Shown in pieces: positions 23,021 to 30,893 of a DNA stretch of 33,224 nt. The stretch spans positions 1-33,224 of the forward strand of contig DATJSJ010000108.1 of NCBI GenBank assembly GCA_035504175.1, written 5' to 3'. The first letter of the stretch is position 1. Each line of letters opens with the position of its first letter. Below the pieces are notes generated by a model. It was given only the letters and a program-made list of their open reading frames with translations. It had not been told where the DNA came from and ran no database searches. A program made the translations under genes and the position numbers. The stretch comes from DATJSJ01 sp035504175. Lineage in GTDB: Bacteria; Pseudomonadota; Alphaproteobacteria; Acetobacterales; Acetobacteraceae.

Positions 23021-23524
23021 ATGCGGATGAGCGTGTTTCGTACCGCGACGGTCCTGGCGGTGATCGGGATGACCGGAGCAGGCCTGGCCGTCCGGGCGCA
23101 CGCCGCGGCGCCGCGGGACTCGGCGGCCGCCGCCTATGGCGACATCCAGGCGACGCTCGGGTTCGTCCCGAGCTTCTTCAAGGCGTTCCCGGAAGCCGGC
23201 ATTGCCGGCGCCTGGGACGAGTTCAAGACGGTGCAACTCGATCCGGGCACCGCGCTCTCGCCCAAGATGAAGCAACTGATCGGGCTCGCCGTGTCGGCGC
23301 AGATCCCCTGCCAGTACTGCATCTACTTCCACACCGCCGCCGCCCGCGCCAGCGGCGCGACGGAGGAGGAGGTGCGGGAAGCCGTGGCCATGGCGGCGAT
23401 CACCCGCCACTGGAGCACCGTGCTCAACGGCATGCAGGTCGACCTGCCAACCTTCAAGCACGAGACCGACACCGTGCTGCGGCTGGCGGCGGAAAAGGCC
23501 AAGGCCGCATCCCCGACGCAGTGA
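23021..23524 (+). CDS. Exported AhpD/carboxymuconolactone decarboxylase-like protein
   Basis: The 167-residue product has an N-terminal signal peptide (VFRTATVLAVIGMTGAGLAV, then RAHAAA). The mature part is a carboxymuconolactone decarboxylase-family helical domain. The AhpD-type redox signature is intact: C97 and C100 in IPCQYCIYFHTAAA, with H104 four residues on. AhpD-type proteins pass electrons to peroxiredoxins and are normally cytoplasmic; an exported version would work in the periplasm. EEEVREAVAMAAI is also typical of the family. GGAG lies seven bases before the ATG. It diverges from the DUF4242 pair. The enzymatic reaction is not known. Confidence 0.88.
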   Translation: MRMSVFRTATVLAVIGMTGAGLAVRAHAAAPRDSAAAAYGDIQATLGFVPSFFKAFPEAGIAGAWDEFKTVQLDPGTALSPKMKQLIGLAVSAQIPCQYCIYFHTAAARASGATEEEVREAVAMAAITRHWSTVLNGMQVDLPTFKHETDTVLRLAAEKAKAASPTQ

Positions 23525-23546
23525 TCGCGCGCAAGGTGAGAACCGC

Positions 23547-23568
23547 GCGGGGCGTGCAAGCGCCCCGC
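23547..23568. terminator. Hairpin terminator between convergent genes
   Basis: GCGGGGCG (23547-23554) and CGCCCCGC (23561-23568) form an 8-bp stem with a 6-base loop, 22 bases after the AhpD-like stop. The hairpin is strong but followed only by a mixed pyrimidine stretch. It lies in the 178-base gap before the convergent hydroxyacid dehydrogenase gene. Confidence 0.5.
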
Positions 23569-23702
23569 CGGCCCTTCGCCCTTCCGGCCCGCAGGATCTT
23601 TCCGCAGGGCGCAGGCCACCGGGGCCCGGCGGATGTGCGCGCCCGCCGCCGCACAGGACTCCCGGCGCGACGAGCCTGTATCGAAGGCGCCGGGCGGCCG
23701 GC

Positions 23703-24686
23703 TCAGGCGTTCCAGTCGCGGCGGGCCCGGTACGCCGGCACGACCGCCGGGTTGACCAGATTGACGGGCAACTCCCCGCGCAGCACCCGGAGCGCTTCTT
23801 CGACGGCGCCGCGCCCCATGCGGGCCATGCTCTCATCGGTGATCCCCGCCAGATGCGGCGTCAGCAGCACCGTGTCCAGCGTCAGCAGCGGATGATCCGC
23901 GGGCAGCGGCTGTTCCGCAAACACGTCGAGCGCCGCGCCGGCGATCCGCTCGTCGCGCAACGCCGCGAGCAGCGCCGCCTCGTCCAGCACCGGACCACGC
24001 GCGACATTGATCAGATACGCGTCCGGCCGCATCCGTGCGATCCGTGCCGCATCAATCAGGCCGCGCGTCGCGTCGGTCAGCGGACAGCACAGCACGACGA
24101 AATCCGCCTCCGCCATCAGCGCATCCAGCGGTCGAAGAACGGCCCCGTCAGGCAGTTCGGGCGCCCGTGGCGTGTGCACCAGCACGCGCATACCGAATCC
24201 GCGAGCGGCGACCGCGTGCACGGCACGGCCCACATGGCCGAAGCCCACCAGCCCGACGCTCCGCCCGGCCAGCTCGCGCCCGCGCTCCGCATGCGCCCGG
24301 CCGGCCAGCCACCCGTCGCGGCGCAGATCGCGGTCGAGGCGGCGGAAGCGCCGTGACAGCGCCAGCATCGCGAACGCGACGTGTTCCGCGACCGACCGCG
24401 CATTCACGCCGGGCACGTTCGCCACCAGCACGCCGGCGGCGGTGGCCGCGGCAACCGGGATCATGTCCGTGCCGGCACCGTGGCGGATCGCTGCCCGCAG
24501 ATGCGGCGCGGCGGCGAACAACGCCGGCGGCAGCGGCGCGCGCACGATCACGATCTCGGCCGGCGCGGCTTCCGCGATCAGCGCCTCCGCCGCAAGCCCG
24601 GAGGCGATGCGCAATTCCGCCGCCGGCGCCAGCAGTGCCGCCGCCTCGGGATGCAGCGCATGGGTCGAGAGGATGACGGGCTTCAC
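23703..24686 (-). CDS. D-isomer-specific 2-hydroxyacid dehydrogenase
   Basis: This is an NAD(P)-dependent oxidoreductase of the 3-phosphoglycerate/D-lactate dehydrogenase superfamily; members interconvert 2-hydroxy and 2-oxo acids. Of the 327 residues, the Rossmann loop is at 148-153 (GFGHVG), the catalytic Arg is R230 (LINVARGPVLDEAAL) and the His is H278 (LLTPHLAG). The position that carries the catalytic Glu, 29 residues after the Arg, is Gln here (Q259 in DVFAEQP), with a Glu one residue earlier. The start is a GTG overlapping the GntR stop by four bases (GTGA), so it is the last gene of the epimerase-dehydratase-regulator operon. A role in oxidising or reducing the dehydratase product is likely. 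Confidence 0.93.
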   Translation of the reverse strand: MKPVILSTHALHPEAAALLAPAAELRIASGLAAEALIAEAAPAEIVIVRAPLPPALFAAAPHLRAAIRHGAGTDMIPVAAATAAGVLVANVPGVNARSVAEHVAFAMLALSRRFRRLDRDLRRDGWLAGRAHAERGRELAGRSVGLVGFGHVGRAVHAVAARGFGMRVLVHTPRAPELPDGAVLRPLDALMAEADFVVLCCPLTDATRGLIDAARIARMRPDAYLINVARGPVLDEAALLAALRDERIAGAALDVFAEQPLPADHPLLTLDTVLLTPHLAGITDESMARMGRGAVEEALRVLRGELPVNLVNPAVVPAYRARRDWNA

Positions 24687-25429
24687 GCCCGCGCGGTCCG
24701 CTCTCCCGGCAGTGCCTCGGTGGGCGCGGCGTCGCCCTGCTCGATCAGCCCATGCCAGTAGCTGTCCACACCCTGCAGATGCGCCTCCATCAGCCGCGCC
24801 GCCTCGGCCGCGTCGCGCCGCTCGATCGCCGCCAGCATCTCCAGGTGCTCGGCATGCGACATGCGGCCCCGATCCGGACGGCGGAAATACAGCTCCCGCT
24901 GCTGCGCCGTCATTGTGTAGAACACGTTGATGATGCGGAAGAACACGCCGTTCTGCGTCGCCTTGACGATTTCCGAATGGAACAAACGGTCGCAGGTCGC
25001 GATCGGCTGCCGGTCGCGGACCAGCGCCTCCTCCTCGGCCAGGATCTCCCGCAGCCGCGCCAGGTTCTCCGGCGTCGCGCGCTCGCTCGCCATGCGGATC
25101 GCGGCGATCTCATGGATGCGGCGCATCTCGACGCTCTGGTGGATCTCCTCGGCGCTGATCTGCACGCCGAGCTGCGCGTACAGCGCCAGCGCCTCCACGC
25201 TCGCCGGCTCGCCCGCCATGTAGATGCCGGACTTGGCGCGCCGCTCGATGATGCGCAGTGCCTCGAGATAGGCGAGCGCCTCGCGGATCTGGCCGCGACT
25301 GACCTGGAACCGCTCGGCCAGGTCGCGCTCGGACGGCACACGCTCGCCGGGCTCGTAGCGGCGCAGCATGAGAAAGGGGACCAGCCGCCCCACCAGATCG
25401 CGGCCGTCGCGCGCCGCTCCCGCCCTCAT
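24683..25429 (-). CDS. GntR/FadR-family transcriptional regulator
   Basis: The 248-residue product has an N-terminal winged helix (GRLVPFLMLRRYEPGERV, PSERDLAERFQVSRGQIREA, IERRAKSGIYM). A C-terminal all-helical FCD-type ligand domain follows, with candidate metal-ligand positions in VEMRRIHEIAAIRMA, CDRLFHSEIVKAT and MSHAEHLEMLAAI. FadR-subfamily members usually sense small acids and control their own catabolic operon. The start overlaps the dehydratase stop by four bases (ATGA) and its own stop overlaps the dehydrogenase start (GTGA). A FadR-type operator lies at 27586-27598 upstream of the operon, the likely site of autoregulation. Confidence 0.95.
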   Translation of the reverse strand: MRAGAARDGRDLVGRLVPFLMLRRYEPGERVPSERDLAERFQVSRGQIREALAYLEALRIIERRAKSGIYMAGEPASVEALALYAQLGVQISAEEIHQSVEMRRIHEIAAIRMASERATPENLARLREILAEEEALVRDRQPIATCDRLFHSEIVKATQNGVFFRIINVFYTMTAQQRELYFRRPDRGRMSHAEHLEMLAAIERRDAAEAARLMEAHLQGVDSYWHGLIEQGDAAPTEALPGERTARA

Positions 25430-26598
25430 CCGGGTGCCACCCGGTGCGCGCGGACCACGTCCTCGCGAATGGTGATGCCGAGCCCCGGCCGGTCCGGCAC
25501 CGCCAGCATCCCGTCCTCGACCGTGAAGCGCTCCTCGACCAGTTCGTGCAGCATCGGATTGGCGCCGAGCGAATATTCCAGGATCCGGCTCGCGCTGCTT
25601 GCCGCCGCCAGGTGCAGCCCGGCGGCGAAGGCCGGCGCGCCGGCCCAGAGATGCGGGGCCAGCAGCAAATTGTGGCTCGCCGCCAGCGCCGCGATCCGCA
25701 CCGCCTCCGTGATCCCGCCGCAGATCGCGAGATCCGGCTGCAGCACGTCGACCGCCCGCGCCTCGATCAGGTCGCGGAAGTCGAAGCGGGTGGATTCGCT
25801 CTCGCCGGCCGCGATCGCGATCGATGTCGCCCGCCGCACCTCGGCGAGCCCCGCCTTGTCATCGGGGCTGACCGGCTCCTCGAACCAGGCGAGGTCGCAA
25901 TCGCGCACCAGGTGGCAGAACCGCTTCGCCTCGGCGACGGTGAAGGTGCCGTGCGCATCGCACATGATGTCGATCCCGGGGCCGAGATGGCCGCGGGCCG
26001 CGATCACCCGCGCGGCCGAGGCGCGCGGCGAGCCGTCCATCACGCCGACCCGCATCTTCACCGCGCGGAACCCGCCCTGCGCCACGTAGCCGGCGAGCTG
26101 CTCGCCGATCCCCGCTTCGTCCGCCCAGCCGCCGGAAGCATAGGCGGGCAGCCGCTCGGCCTTGCGCCCGCCCAGCAGCCGCCAGACCGGCGCGCCCAGC
26201 GACTGGCCGGAAATGTCCCACAACGCGATGTCGATGCCGCTGATCGCGGCGATGCTGAGCCCGCGCCGGCTGATCTCCGGGAAGGCGTGGCCGCGGTCGC
26301 GCGCGTAATGCCCGCGCACGCCGCTGTACAGGTCCTCCCAGATCGCGGTGATGTCGCGCGGGTCGCGGCCGATCAGGCGCGGCGCGATCTCGGCATTGAT
26401 CAGCCGCACCAGCGCGTCATAGGTGCCGGCGCTGCCGGCGGCGTTCTTCGCCTCGCCATGGCCGACCAGCCCGGCATCGGTCTCGATCCGCACCAGCGCG
26501 GCGTCGAAGCTGGCGATGCGGCCGTAATCGCTGACGTGCTGGCGATCTTCCGGGATCGGGAAGTGGATCCAGCTCGCCTCGACATGGCTTATCCGCAT
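25426..26598 (-). CDS. Mandelate racemase/muconate lactonizing enzyme-family (enolase superfamily) acid-sugar dehydratase
   Basis: The 390-residue product belongs to the enolase superfamily, which abstracts the proton alpha to a carboxylate with Mg2+. The residues needed are in place: K181 and R183 (AVKMRVG), metal ligands D214 (MCDAHG), E240 (WFEEP) and E266 (AAGESE), the Asp-His pair D289 (QPDLAICGG) and H316 (APHLWAG), and E341. The Asp-His pair places it in the mandelate-racemase subgroup, most of whose members are sugar-acid dehydratases. The substrate cannot be named. It lies 52 bases after the epimerase gene and overlaps the GntR gene by four bases. Confidence 0.94.
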   Translation of the reverse strand: MRISHVEASWIHFPIPEDRQHVSDYGRIASFDAALVRIETDAGLVGHGEAKNAAGSAGTYDALVRLINAEIAPRLIGRDPRDITAIWEDLYSGVRGHYARDRGHAFPEISRRGLSIAAISGIDIALWDISGQSLGAPVWRLLGGRKAERLPAYASGGWADEAGIGEQLAGYVAQGGFRAVKMRVGVMDGSPRASAARVIAARGHLGPGIDIMCDAHGTFTVAEAKRFCHLVRDCDLAWFEEPVSPDDKAGLAEVRRATSIAIAAGESESTRFDFRDLIEARAVDVLQPDLAICGGITEAVRIAALAASHNLLLAPHLWAGAPAFAAGLHLAAASSASRILEYSLGANPMLHELVEERFTVEDGMLAVPDRPGLGITIREDVVRAHRVAPG

Positions 26599-26650
26599 GC
26601 CGGCCGTCCCGCGTGCGGCCCGGCGCCGCCCGATCCCGGCTGCGGCGCGG

Positions 26651-27538
26651 TCACTTGATCAGCGGCAACAGGGTTTGCGCGGTCTTCTCGACAAGCGAGG
26701 TATAGAACGCCTCGGACAACAGACTGCTGCCATGGTCCTGGATGAACTTGAGCTGCTCGGGTGAGATGTCGACCGGGTTGGTCTCGATCTGGTCCGGATA
26801 GGGCGAGACCGGCGTGCGGTCGACCGGTGCGACGAACTCGGTGGTCAGCGCGCCGTCATAGCCGACCTCGCGCAGCGTCGCGACGATGCGCTGCCAGTCC
26901 AGCGCGCCCATGCCCGGCGCCAGACGATTGTTGTCGGCGACGTGGAAATCCGCAATCCGGCCGCGGCTGTTGCGGATCGCGGCGTAGAGATCGGCCTCCT
27001 CGATGTTCATGTGGAAGGCGTCGAGGCAGACGCCGCAATTCGGTCCCACCGCCTCCGCCAGCGCCACCGCCTGGTCGGCGCGGTTGAGGAAATAGGTCTC
27101 GAACCGGTTCAGCGGCTCCAGGCCGAGGCGGACGCCGAGCCGTTCCGACAGCTCATAGACCTGCTTGAGCCCGTCCACGACCCATTGCCACTCCTCCTCC
27201 GGCTTGCCGTCCGGCACCACCTTGCCGACCGTCGCGGGCACCACGGTGACCATGGTCCCGCCCAGATCGCCCACCATCTGCACCACGCTCTTGACGTAGG
27301 CGACCGAGGCCGCGCGCTGCGCCGTGTCCTTGGCGGCCAGGTTGCGCTCGGCGAGCTGCAGCGTGACCGCGCCCCAGCAGCGTATGCCGTACTGGTCGAG
27401 CAGGCGCCGGGTGTCGTCGACCTTGTACTGCGCCGGTTCGCCGCTGATCTCGATGCTCTCGAAGCCAAGCCGCTTGATCCGCTTCAGCGTGACTTCGAGC
27501 GGCTCCGCCCGCATCCAGTTATGCGTGGACAGGTGCAT
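26651..27538 (-). CDS. Sugar phosphate isomerase/epimerase family protein, D-tagatose/D-psicose 3-epimerase-like
   Basis: The 295-residue TIM barrel resembles ketose 3-epimerases. The metal quartet is complete with family-like spacing: E141 (LEPLNRFETYF), D173 (CLDAFHMNIEE), H199 (ADFHVADNNR) and E234 (LTTEFV). The second catalytic Glu, E147 in NRFE, is also present. Such enzymes epimerise free ketoses at C3; some relatives act on other keto-acids or inositol derivatives. GGGGAGG lies five to six bases before the ATG at 27538. It is the first gene of the operon with dehydratase, regulator and dehydrogenase, so it should act on the same pathway. Confidence 0.93.
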   Translation of the reverse strand: MHLSTHNWMRAEPLEVTLKRIKRLGFESIEISGEPAQYKVDDTRRLLDQYGIRCWGAVTLQLAERNLAAKDTAQRAASVAYVKSVVQMVGDLGGTMVTVVPATVGKVVPDGKPEEEWQWVVDGLKQVYELSERLGVRLGLEPLNRFETYFLNRADQAVALAEAVGPNCGVCLDAFHMNIEEADLYAAIRNSRGRIADFHVADNNRLAPGMGALDWQRIVATLREVGYDGALTTEFVAPVDRTPVSPYPDQIETNPVDISPEQLKFIQDHGSSLLSEAFYTSLVEKTAQTLLPLIK

Positions 27539-27585
27539 GGTTTCCTCCCCTGCGCCGTGACGTGCCCCGGATTGGTCCGCCGGGT

Positions 27586-27598
27586 CTGGTCCGACCAG
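27586..27598. promoter_or_regulatory. FadR-type operator upstream of the catabolic operon
   Basis: CTGGTC-C-GACCAG is a perfect 6-bp inverted repeat around a single base. On the minus strand it reads AACTGGTCGGACCAGAC, matching the E. coli FadR consensus ANCTGGTCNGACCNGNT at all but the last position. It lies 48 bases upstream of the epimerase ATG. A half site TGGTCCG is at 27573-27579, and an imperfect TTGGCTGTACCAG at 27687-27699 nearer the VOC gene. It is the probable target of the FadR-type regulator encoded in the same operon. Confidence 0.75.
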
Positions 27599-27753
27599 TT
27601 GCCGGCGCAGCTTGCCGGCGCGGCCGGCGCAAGGCAAGCCCCCAAAGGTCGCCCGCCTCCCCGCGTGCATTGCGGGGCGGGGAGAATTGGCTGTACCAGT
27701 ATGGCGTACCGGTGCCGCCTGGCCGCGGGACCGAGGCCGATATGGGGGGAAAC

Positions 27754-28251
27754 ATGCCGCTGAACGGGCTTTTCCACGTCGCCATCAAGACCGCGAGCCT
27801 GGAGGCGACCCGCCGGTTCTACACCGAGGTCATGGGCATGGTGCAGGACAACAGCCGTCCCACGACGCTGAATTTCCCCGGCGTCTGGCTGAAATCGCCG
27901 CTGCCGGGCGGCCAGGCGCTGTTCCACATCTACGCCGGCGATGCGGCACTGGAGGCGGACGGCTCGATGGCGCGCGGCTGCGGCGTCATCGACCACGTCT
28001 CCGTCACCACCCACGGCTATTACGAGTTGCGCGACCGCTGCCGCGAGTTCGGCCTGCCCTGGCGGGAGAACGTGCTGCCGACCGTGGGACTGTGGCAGCT
28101 CTTCGTCTACGACCCGAGCAAGGTGCTGCTCGAGCTGACCTTCGCCGCCGCCGCAGAGGGCCGCGAGACGCCGACCTTCCCCGAGGAACTGCGCTACAAG
28201 CCGCGCGAGGATTTCTTCGACCCGGCCGCCTATCGCCGCTTCGACGGCTGA
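27754..28251 (+). CDS. VOC family (glyoxalase/extradiol dioxygenase fold) protein
   Basis: The 165-residue product contains two beta-alpha-beta-beta-beta modules of the vicinal oxygen chelate fold. Likely metal ligands are H8 (LFHVAIKTASL), H58 (LFHIYAGDA) or H81 (IDHVSVTTHGYY) and E127 (VLLELTFAA). VOC proteins include glyoxalase I, extradiol dioxygenases and epimerases, and the class cannot be settled by eye. The ATG at 27754 has GGGGGGAA just upstream; an in-frame ATG at 27742 is less likely because it falls on that site. It is divergent from the epimerase operon and shares its FadR-type operator region, so it probably belongs to the same pathway. Confidence 0.88.
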   Translation: MPLNGLFHVAIKTASLEATRRFYTEVMGMVQDNSRPTTLNFPGVWLKSPLPGGQALFHIYAGDAALEADGSMARGCGVIDHVSVTTHGYYELRDRCREFGLPWRENVLPTVGLWQLFVYDPSKVLLELTFAAAAEGRETPTFPEELRYKPREDFFDPAAYRRFDG

Positions 28252-28377
28252 TAGTATCGGGCCGGCCCGGCGACGGCATCGCGCGCGAGCCCATCCGGGC
28301 GGCCGCGGCTGAACCGAAACCGTGCCGGCGCTGTCCCCGGCATCCGGCCGCTCGGGACCGGCGAGCGCCGGCCGCCT

Positions 28378-28433
28378 CCGGTCAGGCGGCCTTGACCGGG
28401 CTGGCGCGAGCCTGTTGTGCTGCCGTGCAGCAC
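28378..28433. promoter_or_regulatory. Two inverted repeats upstream of the ABC importer genes
   Basis: CCGGTCA (28378-28384) and TGACCGG (28393-28399) are exact inverted repeats with an 8-base centre. GTGCTGC-CGT-GCAGCAC (28417-28433) follows 17 bases later and ends 20 bases before the binding-protein ATG. The first looks like an operator. The second could be an operator or a leader hairpin close to the ribosome site. Neither matches the FadR-type site upstream of the catabolic operon. Confidence 0.4.
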
Positions 28434-28453
28434 GCATCACGGGCGAGGCCCCC

Positions 28454-29932
28454 ATGGTTCGTCTCTTCGCACTGGCGCTGTTCGCTGCCCTGCTGCCCGG
28501 CCTGGCCGCGGCGGACCCGGCAAAGGACACGCTCAGCCTCGGCATGGTGCTGGAACCGCCGGTGCTCGATCCCACCGCCAACGCCGCCGCGGCGATCTCC
28601 GAGATCGTCTACGCCAACGTCTTCGAGGGGCTGGTTCGCATCGACAGCGCCGGGCGCGTGCAACCGGCGCTGGCGCAATCCTGGACGATCTCGCCCGATG
28701 GCCTGACCTACACCTTCCACCTGCGCCACGACGTGACGTTCTCCGACGGCACGAAGTTCGACTGCGCGATCGTGCAGTTCTCCTACGGCCGCGCCGCCGC
28801 ACCCGACAGCATCAACCCGCAGAAGCAGTTCTTCCTGCCGATCACGAGCACGACCTGTCCCGACCCGTATACGGCGGTGGTGACCATGAAAGAGCCACGC
28901 TCCAATTTCCTGTTCGACATGGGCTGGGCGGACGCAGTGATGGTGGCGCCGAACTCCGAGCCCACCAACAAGACCCATCCGATCGGCACCGGGCCGTTCC
29001 TGTTCCAGCGCTGGCTGCGCGGCGATCGCGTCGAGCTGGTGCGCAACCCGCATTACTGGGGCCGGCCCGCGAAGTTGAAATCCGTCACCTTCCGCTTCAT
29101 CGCCGATCCCTCGGCGGCGACCGACGCGCTGCTGGCCGGCGATCTCGACGCGTTTCCGCTGTTCCCGGCGCCGGAAGCGGTGGCGCGCTTCAAATCCGAT
29201 CCGCGCTTTCACGTCGCGATCGGCACCACCGAGGGCAAGACCATCCTCGCCCTGAACAACACGCGCAAGCCGTTCACCGATCTCCGCGTCCGTCGCGCGC
29301 TCGCCTACGCGATCGACCGCAAGGCGCTGATCGAAGGCGCGATGTCGGGCTACGGCACGCCGATCGGCTCGCACTACGTGCCGATCGATCCGGGCTACAT
29401 CGACCTGACCGGCCTGTACCCATACGACCCGGCCAAGGCGCGCACGCTGCTCGCCGCGGCCGGCGTCAAGCCGGGCACCACCCTGACGCTGACCCTGCCG
29501 CCGCCGCCCTACGCGCGGCGCGGCGGCGAGATCATCGCGGCGATGCTGCAGCAGGTCGGCCTGAACGTGAAGCTGATCCCGATCGAATGGGCGCAGTGGC
29601 TCGATCAGGTGTTCAAGCGCTCGGATTTCGACATGACCATCGTCGCCCATGTCGAGCCGCGCGATCTCGATATCTACGCCCGCCCGCACTACTACTTCGA
29701 GTACCACAGCGCCGCCTACGACAAGCTCTACGCCGAATACGCATCGGCGCGCGGCGACGCGGAAAAGCTCACCCTGGTGAAGGCGCTGCAGCGCAAGCTC
29801 GCCGAGGACGAGCCCAACGTCTTCCTCTTCGCCCTGCCGAAGATCGGCGTCTGGAACGCGAAGCTGCACGGCCTCTGGGCCGACGATCCGCTGCCGGTGA
29901 ACGACGTGACCGACGTCTATTGGGCGCCATGA
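28454..29932 (+). CDS. ABC transporter substrate-binding protein, peptide/opine/nickel family (SBP_bac_5)
   Basis: This is the periplasmic receptor of a DppA/OppA-type importer. The 492-residue product has a signal peptide (VRLFALALFAALLPGLAAA) and the class C binding-protein pattern: LEPPVLDPTANAAAAISEIV, AQSWTISPDGLTYTFHLR, DVTFSDGTKFDCAIV, THPIGTGPFLFQRW, RNPHYWG, and RRALAYAIDRKALIEGAM. The ATG at 28454 is immediately before the hydrophobic core of the signal. The two permease genes follow at once (16-base gap). Members bind peptides, opines, sugars or glutathione; the ligand is not evident, but the neighbouring catabolic genes suggest it is a sugar-acid or amine-related compound. Confidence 0.95.
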   Translation: MVRLFALALFAALLPGLAAADPAKDTLSLGMVLEPPVLDPTANAAAAISEIVYANVFEGLVRIDSAGRVQPALAQSWTISPDGLTYTFHLRHDVTFSDGTKFDCAIVQFSYGRAAAPDSINPQKQFFLPITSTTCPDPYTAVVTMKEPRSNFLFDMGWADAVMVAPNSEPTNKTHPIGTGPFLFQRWLRGDRVELVRNPHYWGRPAKLKSVTFRFIADPSAATDALLAGDLDAFPLFPAPEAVARFKSDPRFHVAIGTTEGKTILALNNTRKPFTDLRVRRALAYAIDRKALIEGAMSGYGTPIGSHYVPIDPGYIDLTGLYPYDPAKARTLLAAAGVKPGTTLTLTLPPPPYARRGGEIIAAMLQQVGLNVKLIPIEWAQWLDQVFKRSDFDMTIVAHVEPRDLDIYARPHYYFEYHSAAYDKLYAEYASARGDAEKLTLVKALQRKLAEDEPNVFLFALPKIGVWNAKLHGLWADDPLPVNDVTDVYWAP

Positions 29933-29948
29933 TCGCGTCGCCGCACCG

Positions 29949-30893
29949 GTGATCGCCTTCCTGGTCCGGCGCACGCTGGTCCTCGCCCTCAGCCTGCTCG
30001 CCGCCTCGCTCGTCGTGTTCCTGGTGCTGCAGGTGCTGCCGGGCGACCCCGCGGCGCTGATCCTCGGCGTGAACGCGCGCCCCGACACGCTCGCCGCGCT
30101 GCACCGCGAGCTCGGCCTCGACCGGCCGGACTGGCTGCGCTACCTCGCCTGGCTGCGCGATCTCGCGACCGGCAGCCTCGGCCGCAGCTACACCTACGAC
30201 GTGCCGGTCGCCAACCTCATCGCCGAGCGCCTGCCGGTCAGCCTGCCGCTGGCCGCGATCGCGGTGCTGCTCGCCACCACGCTCGCGATCCCGGTCGGCG
30301 TCGCCGCCGCGGCAAGACGCGGCGGGGCAGGGGATCTGGCGCTGATGGCCGGCTCGCAAATCGGCATGGCAATCCCCGATTTCTGGCTCGGCCTGCTGCT
30401 GATCCTGTTCTTCGCGCTTCGCCTCGCCTGGCTGCCGGCGTCCGGCTTTCCGGGCTGGGCCGCCGGCGCCTGGCCCGGATTGCGCGCGCTGCTGCTGCCG
30501 GCGATCGCCCTCGCTTTGCCGCAGGCGGCGATCCTCGCCCGCGTCACCCGCTCCGCCGTGCTGGAAACGCTGCAAGCCGACTACGTCCGCACCGCCCGCG
30601 CCAAGGGACTGACGCGCGCCGCCGCACTCTGGCGCCACGCCGTGCCGAACGCGATGATTCCCGTCGTCACCATCATCGGCCTGCAATTCTCGTTCCTGAT
30701 CGCCGGCACGGTCATCATCGAGAACGTTTTCACCCTCCCCGGACTCGGCCGCCTGGTGTTCCAGGCAATCGAGCAACGCGACCTGATCGTCGTGCAGGAC
30801 CTGGTCGTGCTGCTCGCCGGCTGCGTCATCGCCGTCAACTTCCTGGTCGACCTCGTCTATGCCGGTCTCGATCCCCGCCTCGGCCGCCTCTGA
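29949..30893 (+). CDS. ABC transporter permease, DppB/OppB type
   Basis: This is the first inner-membrane subunit of the importer. The 314-residue product begins at a GTG (29949) with a membrane helix (VLALSLLAASLVVFLVLQVL) followed by the family hallmark PGDPAALILG. The C-terminal half carries the ATPase-contact EAA loop (DYVRTARAKGLTRAAALWRH) and the typical FSFLIAGTVIIENVFTLPGL and GLGRLVFQAI motifs. It overlaps the next permease gene by 35 bases. Confidence 0.95.
   Translation: MIAFLVRRTLVLALSLLAASLVVFLVLQVLPGDPAALILGVNARPDTLAALHRELGLDRPDWLRYLAWLRDLATGSLGRSYTYDVPVANLIAERLPVSLPLAAIAVLLATTLAIPVGVAAAARRGGAGDLALMAGSQIGMAIPDFWLGLLLILFFALRLAWLPASGFPGWAAGAWPGLRALLLPAIALALPQAAILARVTRSAVLETLQADYVRTARAKGLTRAAALWRHAVPNAMIPVVTIIGLQFSFLIAGTVIIENVFTLPGLGRLVFQAIEQRDLIVVQDLVVLLAGCVIAVNFLVDLVYAGLDPRLGRL

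Noticed and set aside
27687..27710. A second full FadR-type operator next to the VOC gene
   Set aside because: TTGGCTGTACCAG keeps only part of the palindrome, so I mention it as an imperfect site and do not list it separately.
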